Positions 6,231 to 12,938 of a DNA stretch of 15,371 nucleotides are shown here, piece by piece. Numbering within the stretch: position 1 is the stretch's first letter; each line of letters opens with the position of its first letter. The DNA is from Phascolarctobacterium succinatutens CAG:287 (GTDB taxonomy: Bacteria > Bacillota > Negativicutes > Acidaminococcales > Acidaminococcaceae). The DNA lies in NCBI RefSeq assembly GCF_000434895.1, contig NZ_FR892757.1, forward strand, positions 1-15,371, read 5' to 3'. The position numbers and the translations under genes were made by a program. A model generated the notes under the pieces. It searched no databases. It was given only the letters and a program-made list of their open reading frames with translations, and was not told the origin of the DNA.

Positions 6231-7511
6231 ATGGAAGCCAATAAGCAGAAAACAGAAAAATACTATGCTTGTATAGATTTGAAGAGCTTTTTTGCTTCCG
6301 TAGAATGCGTGGAGCGCGGGCTTGATCCCTTCGCGGCGAATCTGGTGGTAGCCGATGCTGCGCGCGGACGCGGCGCAATCTGCCTGGCAATTTCCCCGGC
6401 GCTGAAGCAGCTGGGGGTGCGCAACAGGTGCAGGCTGTACGAGATCCCCTCGTGGATTAAGTACACGATAGCCAAGCCACGCATGAAGAAGTATATGGAA
6501 TATTCTACTACCATTTATCGCAATTATTTGGATTACCTCAGTCCGGAGGATATTCACGTATATTCCATTGACGAATGCTTTCTTTATCTTTCACCCTATT
6601 TGCGGCTCTACAAAAAAACACCGCGGGAGTTTACGAAGCTGCTGATGGATTCTATATATACTAAATTTGGTATTTGTGCTACCGGCGGCGTGGGCACCAA
6701 TATGTTTTTGGCGAAGGTGGCGCTGGATGTGCAGGCCAAGCACAAGCCGGATAATATAGCATATCTTGACGAAGAGCTTTTTAAGCAGACGATGTGGCAT
6801 CACCAGCCGCTGACTGATATCTGGAACATCGGCAAGGGGATTGCCAGAAGATTGGAGTGTCATGGCATTTGCGACCTTTACGGCATTTGCCAGGCGGACA
6901 AAAAATGGCTGTATAAGGAATTCGGCGTGAATGCGGAGTATTTAATCGACCACGCCTGGGGACGGGAACGCTGCACGATGCAGCAGCTTAAGGCGTACAG
7001 GCCCAAGTCGCACAGTATTTCCAACAGCCAGATTCTTTTTGAGGATTATGCTTATGAGGATGCGCTGATTGTACTGATGGAGATGGTGGAGCTTTTGGCG
7101 CTGAAGCTGGTGGAAAAGCAGATGCTGTGCAACACGATAAGCCTGCAGATAGGCTACAGCAAGGATTGCTATGTACCGACCGGCGGCAGCAGGCGTTTGC
7201 CGCAGCCAACGGATTCGTTTCAGGTGCTGGAGGATTTTTTTGTTGCGCTGTATAAGGAAAAGACGCTGCAAAATCAACCAATCAGGAAGCTGACGGTTTG
7301 CGCGGATAACCTTGCCTGGCTGGGCAGTGCGGAGCAATCGCTGTTTGCGCCGTATGATGTTGATGAGGACAAGGACCGGGATGTGCAGCAGGCGTTGCTG
7401 GATATTAAGGGTAAGTATGGCAAGAATGCTATCCTGCGCGGAATCAGCTATCGGGAAAAGGCGACGGGCAAGCTGAGGAATACGTTGATTGGAGGTCATA
7501 ATGGTGAATGA
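6231..7511 (+). CDS. Y-family DNA polymerase (UmuC/UvrX type)
   Basis: A 426-residue translesion polymerase that copies damaged DNA during the SOS response. The palm carries CIDLKSFFASVE (catalytic D16; F21 at the steric-gate position) and VYSIDECF (D114, E115), the metal-binding acidic residues. A UmuC-type LKSF replaces the LDAF of DinB proper, so UmuC/UvrX-like is a better name than Pol IV. GICATGGVGTNMFLAKVA and DIWNIGKGIARRLECHGI (helix-hairpin-helix thumb) follow, then the little-finger domain. GGGAGG lies 8 bases before ATG 6231. The gene has a strong promoter with a LexA-like box. Its 3' end overlaps the next gene by 11 bases. Codon use is GC-richer than in the flanking accessory genes. 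Confidence 0.92.
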   Translation: MEANKQKTEKYYACIDLKSFFASVECVERGLDPFAANLVVADAARGRGAICLAISPALKQLGVRNRCRLYEIPSWIKYTIAKPRMKKYMEYSTTIYRNYLDYLSPEDIHVYSIDECFLYLSPYLRLYKKTPREFTKLLMDSIYTKFGICATGGVGTNMFLAKVALDVQAKHKPDNIAYLDEELFKQTMWHHQPLTDIWNIGKGIARRLECHGICDLYGICQADKKWLYKEFGVNAEYLIDHAWGRERCTMQQLKAYRPKSHSISNSQILFEDYAYEDALIVLMEMVELLALKLVEKQMLCNTISLQIGYSKDCYVPTGGSRRLPQPTDSFQVLEDFFVALYKEKTLQNQPIRKLTVCADNLAWLGSAEQSLFAPYDVDEDKDRDVQQALLDIKGKYGKNAILRGISYREKATGKLRNTLIGGHNGE

Positions 7512-7695
7512 TGATAAGTATTTTCGCAAGGGAGGCAGGCGCCAGGCGGTGCATAATCCGTTTAAGGCTGCAGCCGAGGATAATGCAGATTACAGCGTGC
7601 GTGCGAAGCAGTTTGCTGCTTTTGACGCTTTGAAGGGGTTTCGGGAGCTGATAGAGGCAGCGGAAGTGGATGCAAAGGAAGAGTACGACGGGTAG
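7501..7695 (+). CDS. YolD-like small partner protein of the Y-family polymerase
   Basis: A 64-residue soluble protein. The central VRAKQFAAFDALKGFRELIEAAE matches the hallmark of small YolD-like proteins (R.AQFAPF.AL.G), which are commonly encoded directly after UvrX/UmuC-type polymerases in Firmicutes. Their exact role is not settled; an accessory or regulatory role with the polymerase is the usual inference. The start ATG 7501 sits 5 bases after GGAGG, inside the end of the polymerase gene (11-base overlap), so the two are translationally coupled. An in-frame TTG upstream overlaps the ribosome binding site and is not credible. No transmembrane segment is seen. Confidence 0.75.
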   Translation: MVNDDKYFRKGGRRQAVHNPFKAAAEDNADYSVRAKQFAAFDALKGFRELIEAAEVDAKEEYDG

Positions 7696-7779
7696 GTTAA
7701 GGTTGCTTTGCCGGGAAGTGCGATTAGATCTGGCAGCGTTCCGTATAGCATTGCCGCTTTATGAGATTAATGCTGAAGA

Positions 7780-7813
7780 CTGCTACGCTATTATCCTTTA
7801 CAGCACGTAGCAG
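7780..7813 (+). terminator. Possible stem-loop ending the polymerase operon
   Basis: CTGCTACG (7780-7787) pairs perfectly with CGTAGCAG (7806-7813) over an 18-nt loop, followed 8 bases later by TTTT. The loop is long and the T-run short, so this is a weak terminator candidate. The rest of 7696-7870 holds only a -10-like TATAAT (7832-7837) ahead of the next gene. Confidence 0.3.
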
Positions 7814-7870
7814 AGCAGACGTGTTTTGTAGTATAATTATATAAGCTACATACTTCCGGAGGTTAATATT

Positions 7871-8134
7871 ATGACTAGAGAAATGTATATGGGCGACATT
7901 GTGCGCCATTTTAAAAGAGAGACTATCGCAAATCCTACGACGGAATACTTATATAAAATACTGGCCTTTGCCGAGCATACGGAAACAGGCGAAAAGCTGG
8001 TGGTTTATCAGGCGCTGTATGCTCCGTTCAAGATTTGCGCCCGACCGTACGCTATGTTTATGAGCGAGGTGGACCGCGAAAAATATCCTGCGATTAAGCA
8101 AAAGTACCGCTTTGAGGTTGTGCAGGAGTGCTGA
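7871..8134 (+). CDS. DUF1653 domain protein
   Basis: An 87-residue protein made up almost wholly of the DUF1653 (PF07866) domain. It shows GDIVRHFKRE, YLYKILAFAEHTETGEKLVVYQAL and the characteristic ARPYAMFMSEVDREKYPAIKQKYRFE. Function is unknown. The domain is common as a short stand-alone protein in Firmicutes. ATG 7871 is preceded by GGAGG (7857-7861). A -10-like TATAAT at 7832-7837 without a clear -35 may drive it. It is probably the first gene of a run reaching the M18 peptidase, with gaps of 30-60 bases. Confidence 0.85.
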   Translation: MTREMYMGDIVRHFKRETIANPTTEYLYKILAFAEHTETGEKLVVYQALYAPFKICARPYAMFMSEVDREKYPAIKQKYRFEVVQEC

Positions 8135-8190
8135 TTGCTTAGGCGATTATACCGGTGGTGCATATAATTTTATTTGCAGGGGGAAGGGCA

Positions 8191-8841
8191 ATGCTTTATC
8201 CTATTTTAGAGCAATATGATGTTGATATAAAAAAGGCGCTGGCCTATGGCTTTGTGCAGAAGGGCGCAGAGCTGACACTGCGCAAGGTGTTGCCGGAAAC
8301 AGAGTTTTACGCTGTCGTTACGCTTGCAGGCAAGGCCTTATCCGTAAATGTTTTGGAACGCGATACGGATGAGGAGTACCTGCCCTTTAACGTTGCCGAT
8401 AACATCAGCGGTTACGTGATGAGCGTGCGTGAGAAAGCAGAGGCTCTGCTGGAAGAAATAAAGATGCAGTGCCTGATTAAAAGCAATGTTAAGCTGCAGC
8501 TGATGGATTACTGCTCGCAGCGCTTCGGCACTGTTCCCGACGCTCCGTGGCCGGAAACACCGGAGAATTTTACCTTTAAGACGGCGCGGAGAAATAAATG
8601 GTACGCTTTGTTTATGACGATTCCCTATAAAAGCCTGGGGATAGCGAAGGCGGGGAAGGTTGATGTTTTGAATATTAAGCTGCCTCCGGCGAAGGTTTTG
8701 CAGCTGGTGGACAGGCAGCATTTTTATCCTGCGTATCATATGAACAAAAAGCATTGGCTGACGGTAATGCTGCAAAAGGATGCAGACATTTCGTTGGTGC
8801 AGGAGCTGTTGGCGGAAAGCTATCAGCTGGTGGAAAAATAG
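8191..8841 (+). CDS. MmcQ/YjbR family protein with N-terminal extension
   Basis: The C-terminal half (about residues 100-213) fits the MmcQ/YjbR fold (PF04237): LMDYCSQRFGTVPDAPWPETP, RRNKWYALFMTI, DVLNIKLPPAKVLQLVD, and HFYPAYHMNKKHWLTVMLQ. The family is annotated as DNA-binding-like with no firm biochemical role. The first ~100 residues form an extra domain (ILEQYDVDIKKALAYGFVQKG) often found in longer family members. I place the start at ATG 8191, which has GGGGGAAGGG just upstream. The in-frame GTG at 8155 lacks a ribosome binding site and would add a tail encoded by the spacer. The gene lies 56 bases after DUF1653 and 30 before nfo, probably co-transcribed. Confidence 0.82.
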   Translation: MLYPILEQYDVDIKKALAYGFVQKGAELTLRKVLPETEFYAVVTLAGKALSVNVLERDTDEEYLPFNVADNISGYVMSVREKAEALLEEIKMQCLIKSNVKLQLMDYCSQRFGTVPDAPWPETPENFTFKTARRNKWYALFMTIPYKSLGIAKAGKVDVLNIKLPPAKVLQLVDRQHFYPAYHMNKKHWLTVMLQKDADISLVQELLAESYQLVEK

Positions 8842-8871
8842 CAGTAGAAAATAGCAAAGGAGATTGAGCAA

Positions 8872-9705
8872 GTGTTACATATAGGTTGTCATTTATCCTC
8901 ATCGAAGGGCTTTCTGGCGATGGGAAAGACGGCGCTGTCAATCGGTGCCGATACGTTTCAATTTTTTACGCGCAATCCGCGCGGAGGCAAGGCCAAGGCT
9001 GTGAAGCCCGAGGACGCGGCGGCGCTGAATGCGCTGCTACAGGAGCATAATTTCGCGCCGATTTTGGCACACGCTCCGTATACGATGAATCCCTGCGCTG
9101 CGGACGAGAAGCTGCTGGAGTTTGCGCAGATGGTGATGGAGGGCGATTTGGCGATGCTGGAATATGTGCCGGGGAATATGTATAATTTTCACCCCGGCAG
9201 CCATGTGAAGCAGGGAGCTGAGGTTGGCATAGAAAAAATAGCGTCGCTGCTCAACAGTGTGCTGCACAAGGATTTGCATACCACGGTTTTGCTGGAAACG
9301 ATGGCAGGCAAGGGCACGGAGGTGGGCCGCAGCTTTGAGGAGCTGGCAGCGATTTTGAGCAAGGTGCAGTTTAATGAAAAGATGGGCGTTTGCCTTGATA
9401 CCTGCCATATTTTTGACGGCGGTTATGATATAGTTAATGATTTGGACGGCGTACTGGCGCAGTTTGACAAGATCATCGGTCTAGAGCGTTTGAAGGCTGT
9501 GCATCTGAACGACAGCCTGAATATCTGCGGCAGTCATAAGGACCGTCATGCGTGCATCGGTGCAGGCAATATCGGTTTGGAGGCGCTGACGGCGGTGATT
9601 AACCATCCGGCGCTGCGCACGTTGCCGTTTTACTTGGAAACACCGAACGAGCTGCCGGGCTACGCTGCGGAAATCAAGCTGCTGCGTGAGCGCTTTGCAG
9701 AGTAA
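8872..9705 (+). CDS. nfo: Endonuclease IV (AP endonuclease)
   Basis: A 277-residue apurinic/apyrimidinic endonuclease of base-excision repair that cuts 5' to abasic sites using three metal ions. All nine metal ligands of the family are visible: H67 (AHAPYTMN), H107 (FHPGSH), E142 (LLETMAGKG), D176 and H179 (CLDTCH), H211 (VHLNDS), D224 and H226 (DRHACIG), and E256 (LETP). The overall start HIGCHLSSSKGF and length are typical. The start is GTG 8872, with AAGGAG about 9 bases upstream. It lies 30 bases after the YjbR-like gene and 36 before the peptidase, in a likely operon. No SOS box is seen. Confidence 0.96.
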   Translation: MLHIGCHLSSSKGFLAMGKTALSIGADTFQFFTRNPRGGKAKAVKPEDAAALNALLQEHNFAPILAHAPYTMNPCAADEKLLEFAQMVMEGDLAMLEYVPGNMYNFHPGSHVKQGAEVGIEKIASLLNSVLHKDLHTTVLLETMAGKGTEVGRSFEELAAILSKVQFNEKMGVCLDTCHIFDGGYDIVNDLDGVLAQFDKIIGLERLKAVHLNDSLNICGSHKDRHACIGAGNIGLEALTAVINHPALRTLPFYLETPNELPGYAAEIKLLRERFAE

Positions 9706-9741
9706 TATATCAAGAATTTTTGCAAGAGGTGAAAGATAGAA

Positions 9742-11061
9742 ATGGAAATGGCTTATAAGGAGCTGAATGCGAAGCTGTGCGCTTTTTTGGATAAAACGCC
9801 CAACAGCTTTTTTGCCGTGAATAATATAAAAGAGGAGCTTGCAGCTGCAGGCTTTACCGAGCTGCAGGAAAACAGCAGATGGCAGTTGCAGGAAGGCGGC
9901 AAATATTATGTCAGCCGTAATGGTTCGGCGCTGCTGGCCTTTGTGCTTCCTAAAAAGGCTTATTTGGGCTTTCAGGTTTACGCCTGCCACTGCGATTCGC
10001 CGGCGTTCAAGCTGAAGAATAATGCTGAAATCGTAGTAGACAAAAAGTATGTGAAGCTGAATGTGGAAATGTATGGCGGCATGCTGCTCAACACCTGGCT
10101 GGACAGGCCGCTTTCCGTTGCCGGACGCGTGCTGTGCAACGTTGACGGCCGCTTGGAAGCGCGTCTTGTTAATATTGAGCAGGACCTGATGATGATTCCG
10201 AATCTGGCAATCCACATGAACAGGGAAGCTAACGAGGGCGTAAAGCTGAACGCGCAGACGGATATGCTGCCGCTTATCGGCAGTGCTGCGGCTAAGGGTG
10301 GCCTGCAGAAGCTGTTGGCGGAGGCCTGCGGCGTTACCTCAGAGCAGATTGTGGATACGGAGCTTTTCCTTTATAACAGAATGCCTGCGACTACCGTGGG
10401 CCTGGAGCAGGAATATGTTGCCAGTGGCAGGCTGGATGACCTGCAGTGCGTGTTTGCCGGATTGCAGGGCTTTTTGGCGGCAGAAGCAGGCGCAAGTGTG
10501 CCGGTATTCTGCATGCTGGATAACGAGGAGGTTGGTAGCGGCACGAAGCAGGGCGCGGCGGCGACCTTCTTAAAGGATGCGCTACTGCGCATCAATATGG
10601 CACTGGGCAGGGACGAGGAGGATTATCTGGTGTCTTTGGCTAACAGCCTGATGCTTTCGGCGGACAATGCACATGCTGTGCATCCTAATCATACGGATAA
10701 AAATGACCTGACGAACAAGACCTATCCCAATGAGGGTGTGGTTGTCAAATACAGCGCTAACCAAAAATATACTACGGATGCGGTATCCGGCGCGCTGGTG
10801 CAGCTGCTGGCTAAAAAGGCGAATGTACCGCTGCAGCTTTTTTATAACCGTTCGGATGTGGCAGGTGGTTCAACCTTAGGCAATATCTCCACCGCTCAGG
10901 TAGCAATCAAGTCGGTGGATATCGGCCTGGCGCAGCTGGCGATGCATTCCGCCTACGAGATGGCAGGCGTTAAGGATACGGCGTATCTGGCGGAGCTGGC
11001 GCAGGCATTTTTTGCCGTCGCTGTTGCGGAGGCTGCCGACGGAACGTACTGCCTGAAATAA
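9742..11061 (+). CDS. M18 family aminopeptidase
   Basis: A 439-residue cytosolic, dinuclear zinc aminopeptidase of family M18 (aspartyl aminopeptidase/DNPEP type), which removes N-terminal residues from peptides. The metal and catalytic motifs are ACHCDSPAFKLK (H83, D85), DNEEVGSG (D260, E262, E263), SADNAHAVHPNH (D308) and LAMHSAYE (H402). Also present are the MYGGMLLNTWLDRPLSVAGR and LVNIEQDLMMIPNLAIHMNR segments typical of the family. Start ATG 9742 is preceded by GAGGTGA. A second ATG at 9748 is possible. A hairpin terminator follows 22 bases after the stop, so this ends the run that begins with DUF1653. Confidence 0.94.
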   Translation: MEMAYKELNAKLCAFLDKTPNSFFAVNNIKEELAAAGFTELQENSRWQLQEGGKYYVSRNGSALLAFVLPKKAYLGFQVYACHCDSPAFKLKNNAEIVVDKKYVKLNVEMYGGMLLNTWLDRPLSVAGRVLCNVDGRLEARLVNIEQDLMMIPNLAIHMNREANEGVKLNAQTDMLPLIGSAAAKGGLQKLLAEACGVTSEQIVDTELFLYNRMPATTVGLEQEYVASGRLDDLQCVFAGLQGFLAAEAGASVPVFCMLDNEEVGSGTKQGAAATFLKDALLRINMALGRDEEDYLVSLANSLMLSADNAHAVHPNHTDKNDLTNKTYPNEGVVVKYSANQKYTTDAVSGALVQLLAKKANVPLQLFYNRSDVAGGSTLGNISTAQVAIKSVDIGLAQLAMHSAYEMAGVKDTAYLAELAQAFFAVAVAEAADGTYCLK

Positions 11062-11082
11062 CAATTTAATATGCGTATATCA

Positions 11083-11123
11083 AAGGGCATAGCAGATGCT
11101 GGTGACAGGTCTGCTGTGCCTTT
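11083..11123 (+). terminator. Stem-loop after the M18 peptidase gene
   Basis: A 14-bp stem (11083-11096 with 11110-11123, two G-T wobbles) around a 13-nt loop. It is built from AAGGGCATAGCAGA and TCTGCTGTGCCTTT. The T-run is part of the stem and the following bases are not T-rich, so termination may be partial. Confidence 0.55.
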
Positions 11124-11131
11124 ACTATTAG

Positions 11132-11160
11132 TTGCGGGCAGTTCGGCGTGGTGCTATACT
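11132..11160 (+). promoter_or_regulatory. Promoter of the AsmA/TamB-like gene
   Basis: -35 TTGCGG (11132-11137), 17-bp spacer and -10 TATACT (11155-11160) with the TGC extension. It lies 36 bases before the preferred ATG at 11197, which supports that start over the earlier in-frame ATG at 11071. Confidence 0.65.
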
Positions 11161-11196
11161 GAGCTTAGAAAGTTTAGAAGCGAAAGAGGTGATTAT

Positions 11197-12522
11197 ATGT
11201 TGCAGGCAATACGCAGATTATCTAAAACACATTTGGCAATGCTGGCAGTCTGCCTGTTGGCGGTGGGCGGCGCTGTTTACTTCTTTTTGGCGCAGCGTGC
11301 CAGCCGTCATGCGGCGGAGCTTTTTAACTATTATATGGCTAAGCAGCAGGTGCTGGCAGGAAGCGTGACGGCCGAGGAGCTGCGTGCCGATATCTGGGGC
11401 AACGTGTATTTTAAAAACCTGACCTGGGATTCGCCGGAGCATGAACGCTTGGTGGATGTACCGGAGGGACGCATTAAAATTAAGCCTAAGGACATCATCC
11501 TGCGTATAGCAGGCATTGATACGGTGCAGGAGGTTGAGCTGAGCGGTGCTTATATTCATCTTGGCTTTGATGATAAAATGCGCCTGGATATCCTGCAGAA
11601 TAAAAAGACGGCGGAGGAAAGTATCCTGCCGGACGAGGTGCCTATGGAAAAGCGCCATCTGCAGATAAAAGGTAGACTGCCGAATATTAAGCTGATTTTG
11701 CATGATACGGTGCTGTCGGCAGAATATAAAAAGCGTCATTTTATTTTGAATGACGTGGACGGCACGGCGCAGATACATGAGCATCAAAGGCTGGAGCTGC
11801 ATTTGGCGGCAGGACGCTACGGCGGCAGCATTGCAGGCAAGGGACTGAATATTGATGGCACCTGCGACCTGCAGGGGGAGCAGAAGGCGAATATCAATAT
11901 CTGCCTGTATGATGTTATTCCCGATTCTTTGGGCATGCGCAATGTTAAGGATGCGATGACGGTGACGGGGCAGATGACAGGCAGCTTAAGGAAGCCTTTG
12001 ATTGATGGTGCGCTGGCGCTGAAAGAGCTGCATCTGAACGATTTGTATTTTACGAATATCAACGGCACCTATCATTATGAAAATGCGCTGATAACCTTTC
12101 AGGATGTGACGGGCAGTATTTTTGGCGGTACCTTTGATGCGATAGGCTTATATCATTTTGATAAGCGCTATTACAAGATTGATGTTGACGGCAAGAACCT
12201 GATGGCTTCGCTGGCTGCCAAAAGCAGCAAGATAAATACGAGCGTAGCCTTGAAGATAAAGTTCCGCAATGAGGGGCCTAAGGGCAATAACCTGGTATAC
12301 GGCAGCTTTTCTACGGGCAAGGGAACGTATTTGCTGGTGCCGTTTTTGAGCCTGCGTGGCAGCTTCAGCGACCAGAGCGGTGAGCTGGCCTTTAGTAATG
12401 TAGAGATTGAAACTAAGGTGGGCACGTTTGAAAGCGATGTCTTTAAGATTGTGGACGGCAGATTGCAGATGGGAGAGATTTTTCTGGCGAACGGCGAGGG
12501 CAGGCGTATACGCGTGAGGTAG
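11197..12522 (+). CDS. AsmA/TamB-like envelope protein
   Basis: A 441-residue protein with one N-terminal membrane anchor (about residues 12-31, HLAMLAVCLLAVGGAVYFFL) and a long extracytoplasmic part rich in alternating beta-strand pattern. It resembles AsmA-like/TamB-like proteins, which bridge the inner and outer membranes and are thought to move lipids. The repeats of short strands (VTGQMTGSLRKPLIDGALALKEL; GTYHYENALITFQDVTGSIFGGTFDAIG) and the C-terminal FKIVDGRLQMGEIFLANGEG are typical of that group. I choose ATG 11197 because AGAGGTGAT lies just upstream and the promoter is at 11132-11160. An in-frame ATG at 11071 would add 42 residues encoded by the terminator and promoter. The family is a hallmark of two-membrane bacteria, so it supports a Negativicutes-like host. 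Exact cargo is unknown. Confidence 0.7.
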   Translation: MLQAIRRLSKTHLAMLAVCLLAVGGAVYFFLAQRASRHAAELFNYYMAKQQVLAGSVTAEELRADIWGNVYFKNLTWDSPEHERLVDVPEGRIKIKPKDIILRIAGIDTVQEVELSGAYIHLGFDDKMRLDILQNKKTAEESILPDEVPMEKRHLQIKGRLPNIKLILHDTVLSAEYKKRHFILNDVDGTAQIHEHQRLELHLAAGRYGGSIAGKGLNIDGTCDLQGEQKANINICLYDVIPDSLGMRNVKDAMTVTGQMTGSLRKPLIDGALALKELHLNDLYFTNINGTYHYENALITFQDVTGSIFGGTFDAIGLYHFDKRYYKIDVDGKNLMASLAAKSSKINTSVALKIKFRNEGPKGNNLVYGSFSTGKGTYLLVPFLSLRGSFSDQSGELAFSNVEIETKVGTFESDVFKIVDGRLQMGEIFLANGEGRRIRVR

Positions 12523-12579
12523 GGGGGATTTTTATAATAAAAGAATATACAATATAGGTATTCCTTGTGGAATTAGAAA

Positions 12580-12623
12580 AGTCCAGTCTGTAATTTTAAA
12601 AAATTAATAGACTGAACTTTTTT
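12580..12623. terminator. Terminator after the AsmA/TamB-like gene
   Basis: AGTCCAGTCTGTAATT (from 12580) pairs imperfectly with AATTAATAGACTGAACT (to 12617), followed by TTTTTT (12618-12623). The minus strand also ends in TTTTC, so it may stop transcription from both sides, including any minus-strand RNA coming from the cas3 upstream region. Confidence 0.7.
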
Positions 12624-12724
12624 GCAAATTCCTAAATTTTTTATTCAAGGTAATAAGTGAGTTCTTTGATATAGACAAAAACTGTCTTTGTAGTGTGATA
12701 CACTAAAGATAAATTAGCAGAAAT

Positions 12725-12810
12725 GTAAAATAGAGATACATTTTAGTATCTCTATTTACATACATAAAAATATAATTTTTTCAATCCACATATACCAAAA
12801 GTATATGACT
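12725..12810 (-). ncRNA. Putative cas-regulating crRNA-like RNA (CreR-type)
   Basis: Read on the minus strand, this holds in order: a 32-nt CRISPR-repeat-like element (12809-12778), a pseudo-spacer starting AATTATATTTTTATGTATG (12777 downwards), and a stem-loop. In the stem-loop AAATAGAGATAC pairs with GTATCTCTATTT (12 bp, 12757-12746 and 12739-12728, 6-nt loop), extended outward by GTA/TAC. A -35/-10 pair at 12844-12816 would start the RNA at 12810 or 12809, exactly the first base of the repeat. The pseudo-spacer matches the cas3 promoter next to a TTC motif. Known CreR RNAs have this design: a degenerate repeat, a spacer with partial identity to the cas promoter, and effector-mediated repression without cleavage. 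No second repeat is seen after the pseudo-spacer, so the stem-loop may serve as 3' end or terminator. Transcription and function are inferred. Confidence 0.75.
12778..12809 (-). repeat. Solitary type I-C-like CRISPR repeat (pseudo-repeat)
   Basis: On the minus strand the 32-nt element reads GTC, then the 7-bp hairpin CATATAC-TTTTG-GTATATG (its first C shared with GTC), then TGGATTGAAAA; the tail reads GTGGATTGAAAA. Type I-C repeats are about 32 nt long, begin GTC, have a central hairpin and end GTGGATTGAAAC/T. The usual GC-rich stem is replaced here by an AT-rich one that still pairs perfectly. No other copy is present in the window, so this is not a normal array. Confidence 0.75.
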
Positions 12811-12815
12811 CTTTC

Positions 12816-12844
12816 ATTGTACAATAACAAGCTTCAGAAGACAA
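12816..12844 (-). promoter_or_regulatory. Minus-strand promoter of the crRNA-like RNA
   Basis: On the minus strand, -35 TTGTCT (12844-12839), a 17-bp spacer and -10 TACAAT (12821-12816). The predicted start lies 6-7 bases on, at 12810/12809, coinciding with the first base of the repeat-like element. This divergent promoter shares the gap with the cas3 promoter. Confidence 0.6.
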
Positions 12845-12878
12845 GGTAATTTTGCGTTCTTAGCAGAAATAATAATCC

Positions 12879-12907
12879 TTGACAATCGACTTTTGTTACA
12901 TTAAAAT
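12879..12907 (+). promoter_or_regulatory. cas3 operon promoter
   Basis: A perfect -35 TTGACA (12879-12884), 17-bp spacer and -10 TAAAAT (12902-12907). Transcription would start about 12914, 25 bases before the cas3 ATG at 12939. An alternative TATAAT at 12907-12912 has poor spacing (22 bp). Confidence 0.8.
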
Positions 12908-12916
12908 ATAATTGAA
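12897..12916 (-). promoter_or_regulatory. Predicted target site of the crRNA-like RNA (PAM + protospacer)
   Basis: On the minus strand the cas3 promoter reads TTC (12916-12914), then AATTATATTTTAATGTA (12913-12897). This equals the first 17 nt of the pseudo-spacer except for position 12. TTC is the established type I-C PAM and stands on the correct 5' side. The site covers the cas3 -10 box and the predicted start, so bound effector complex would block transcription. Confidence 0.7.
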
Positions 12917-12938
12917 AGATAAAAGAAAGGTGCTCAAT

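Noticed and set aside
6942..7529. Long minus-strand open frame (195 codons) opposite the polymerase gene
   Set aside because: A shadow of the plus-strand gene with basic, low-complexity composition and no family motif.
9481..10215. Long minus-strand open frame (244 codons) opposite nfo and the peptidase gene
   Set aside because: It spans two well-supported plus-strand genes, has no ribosome binding site or recognisable motif, and is an artefact of GC-rich codon use.
11071..11196. Upstream in-frame start of the AsmA/TamB-like gene
   Set aside because: The stretch contains a terminator hairpin and a promoter, and the ATG at 11197 has a much better ribosome binding site and begins a proper membrane anchor.
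12524..12911. A regular CRISPR array upstream of cas3
   Set aside because: Only one repeat-like element (12778-12809) exists here; no second copy at a 60-70-base spacing was found on either strand.
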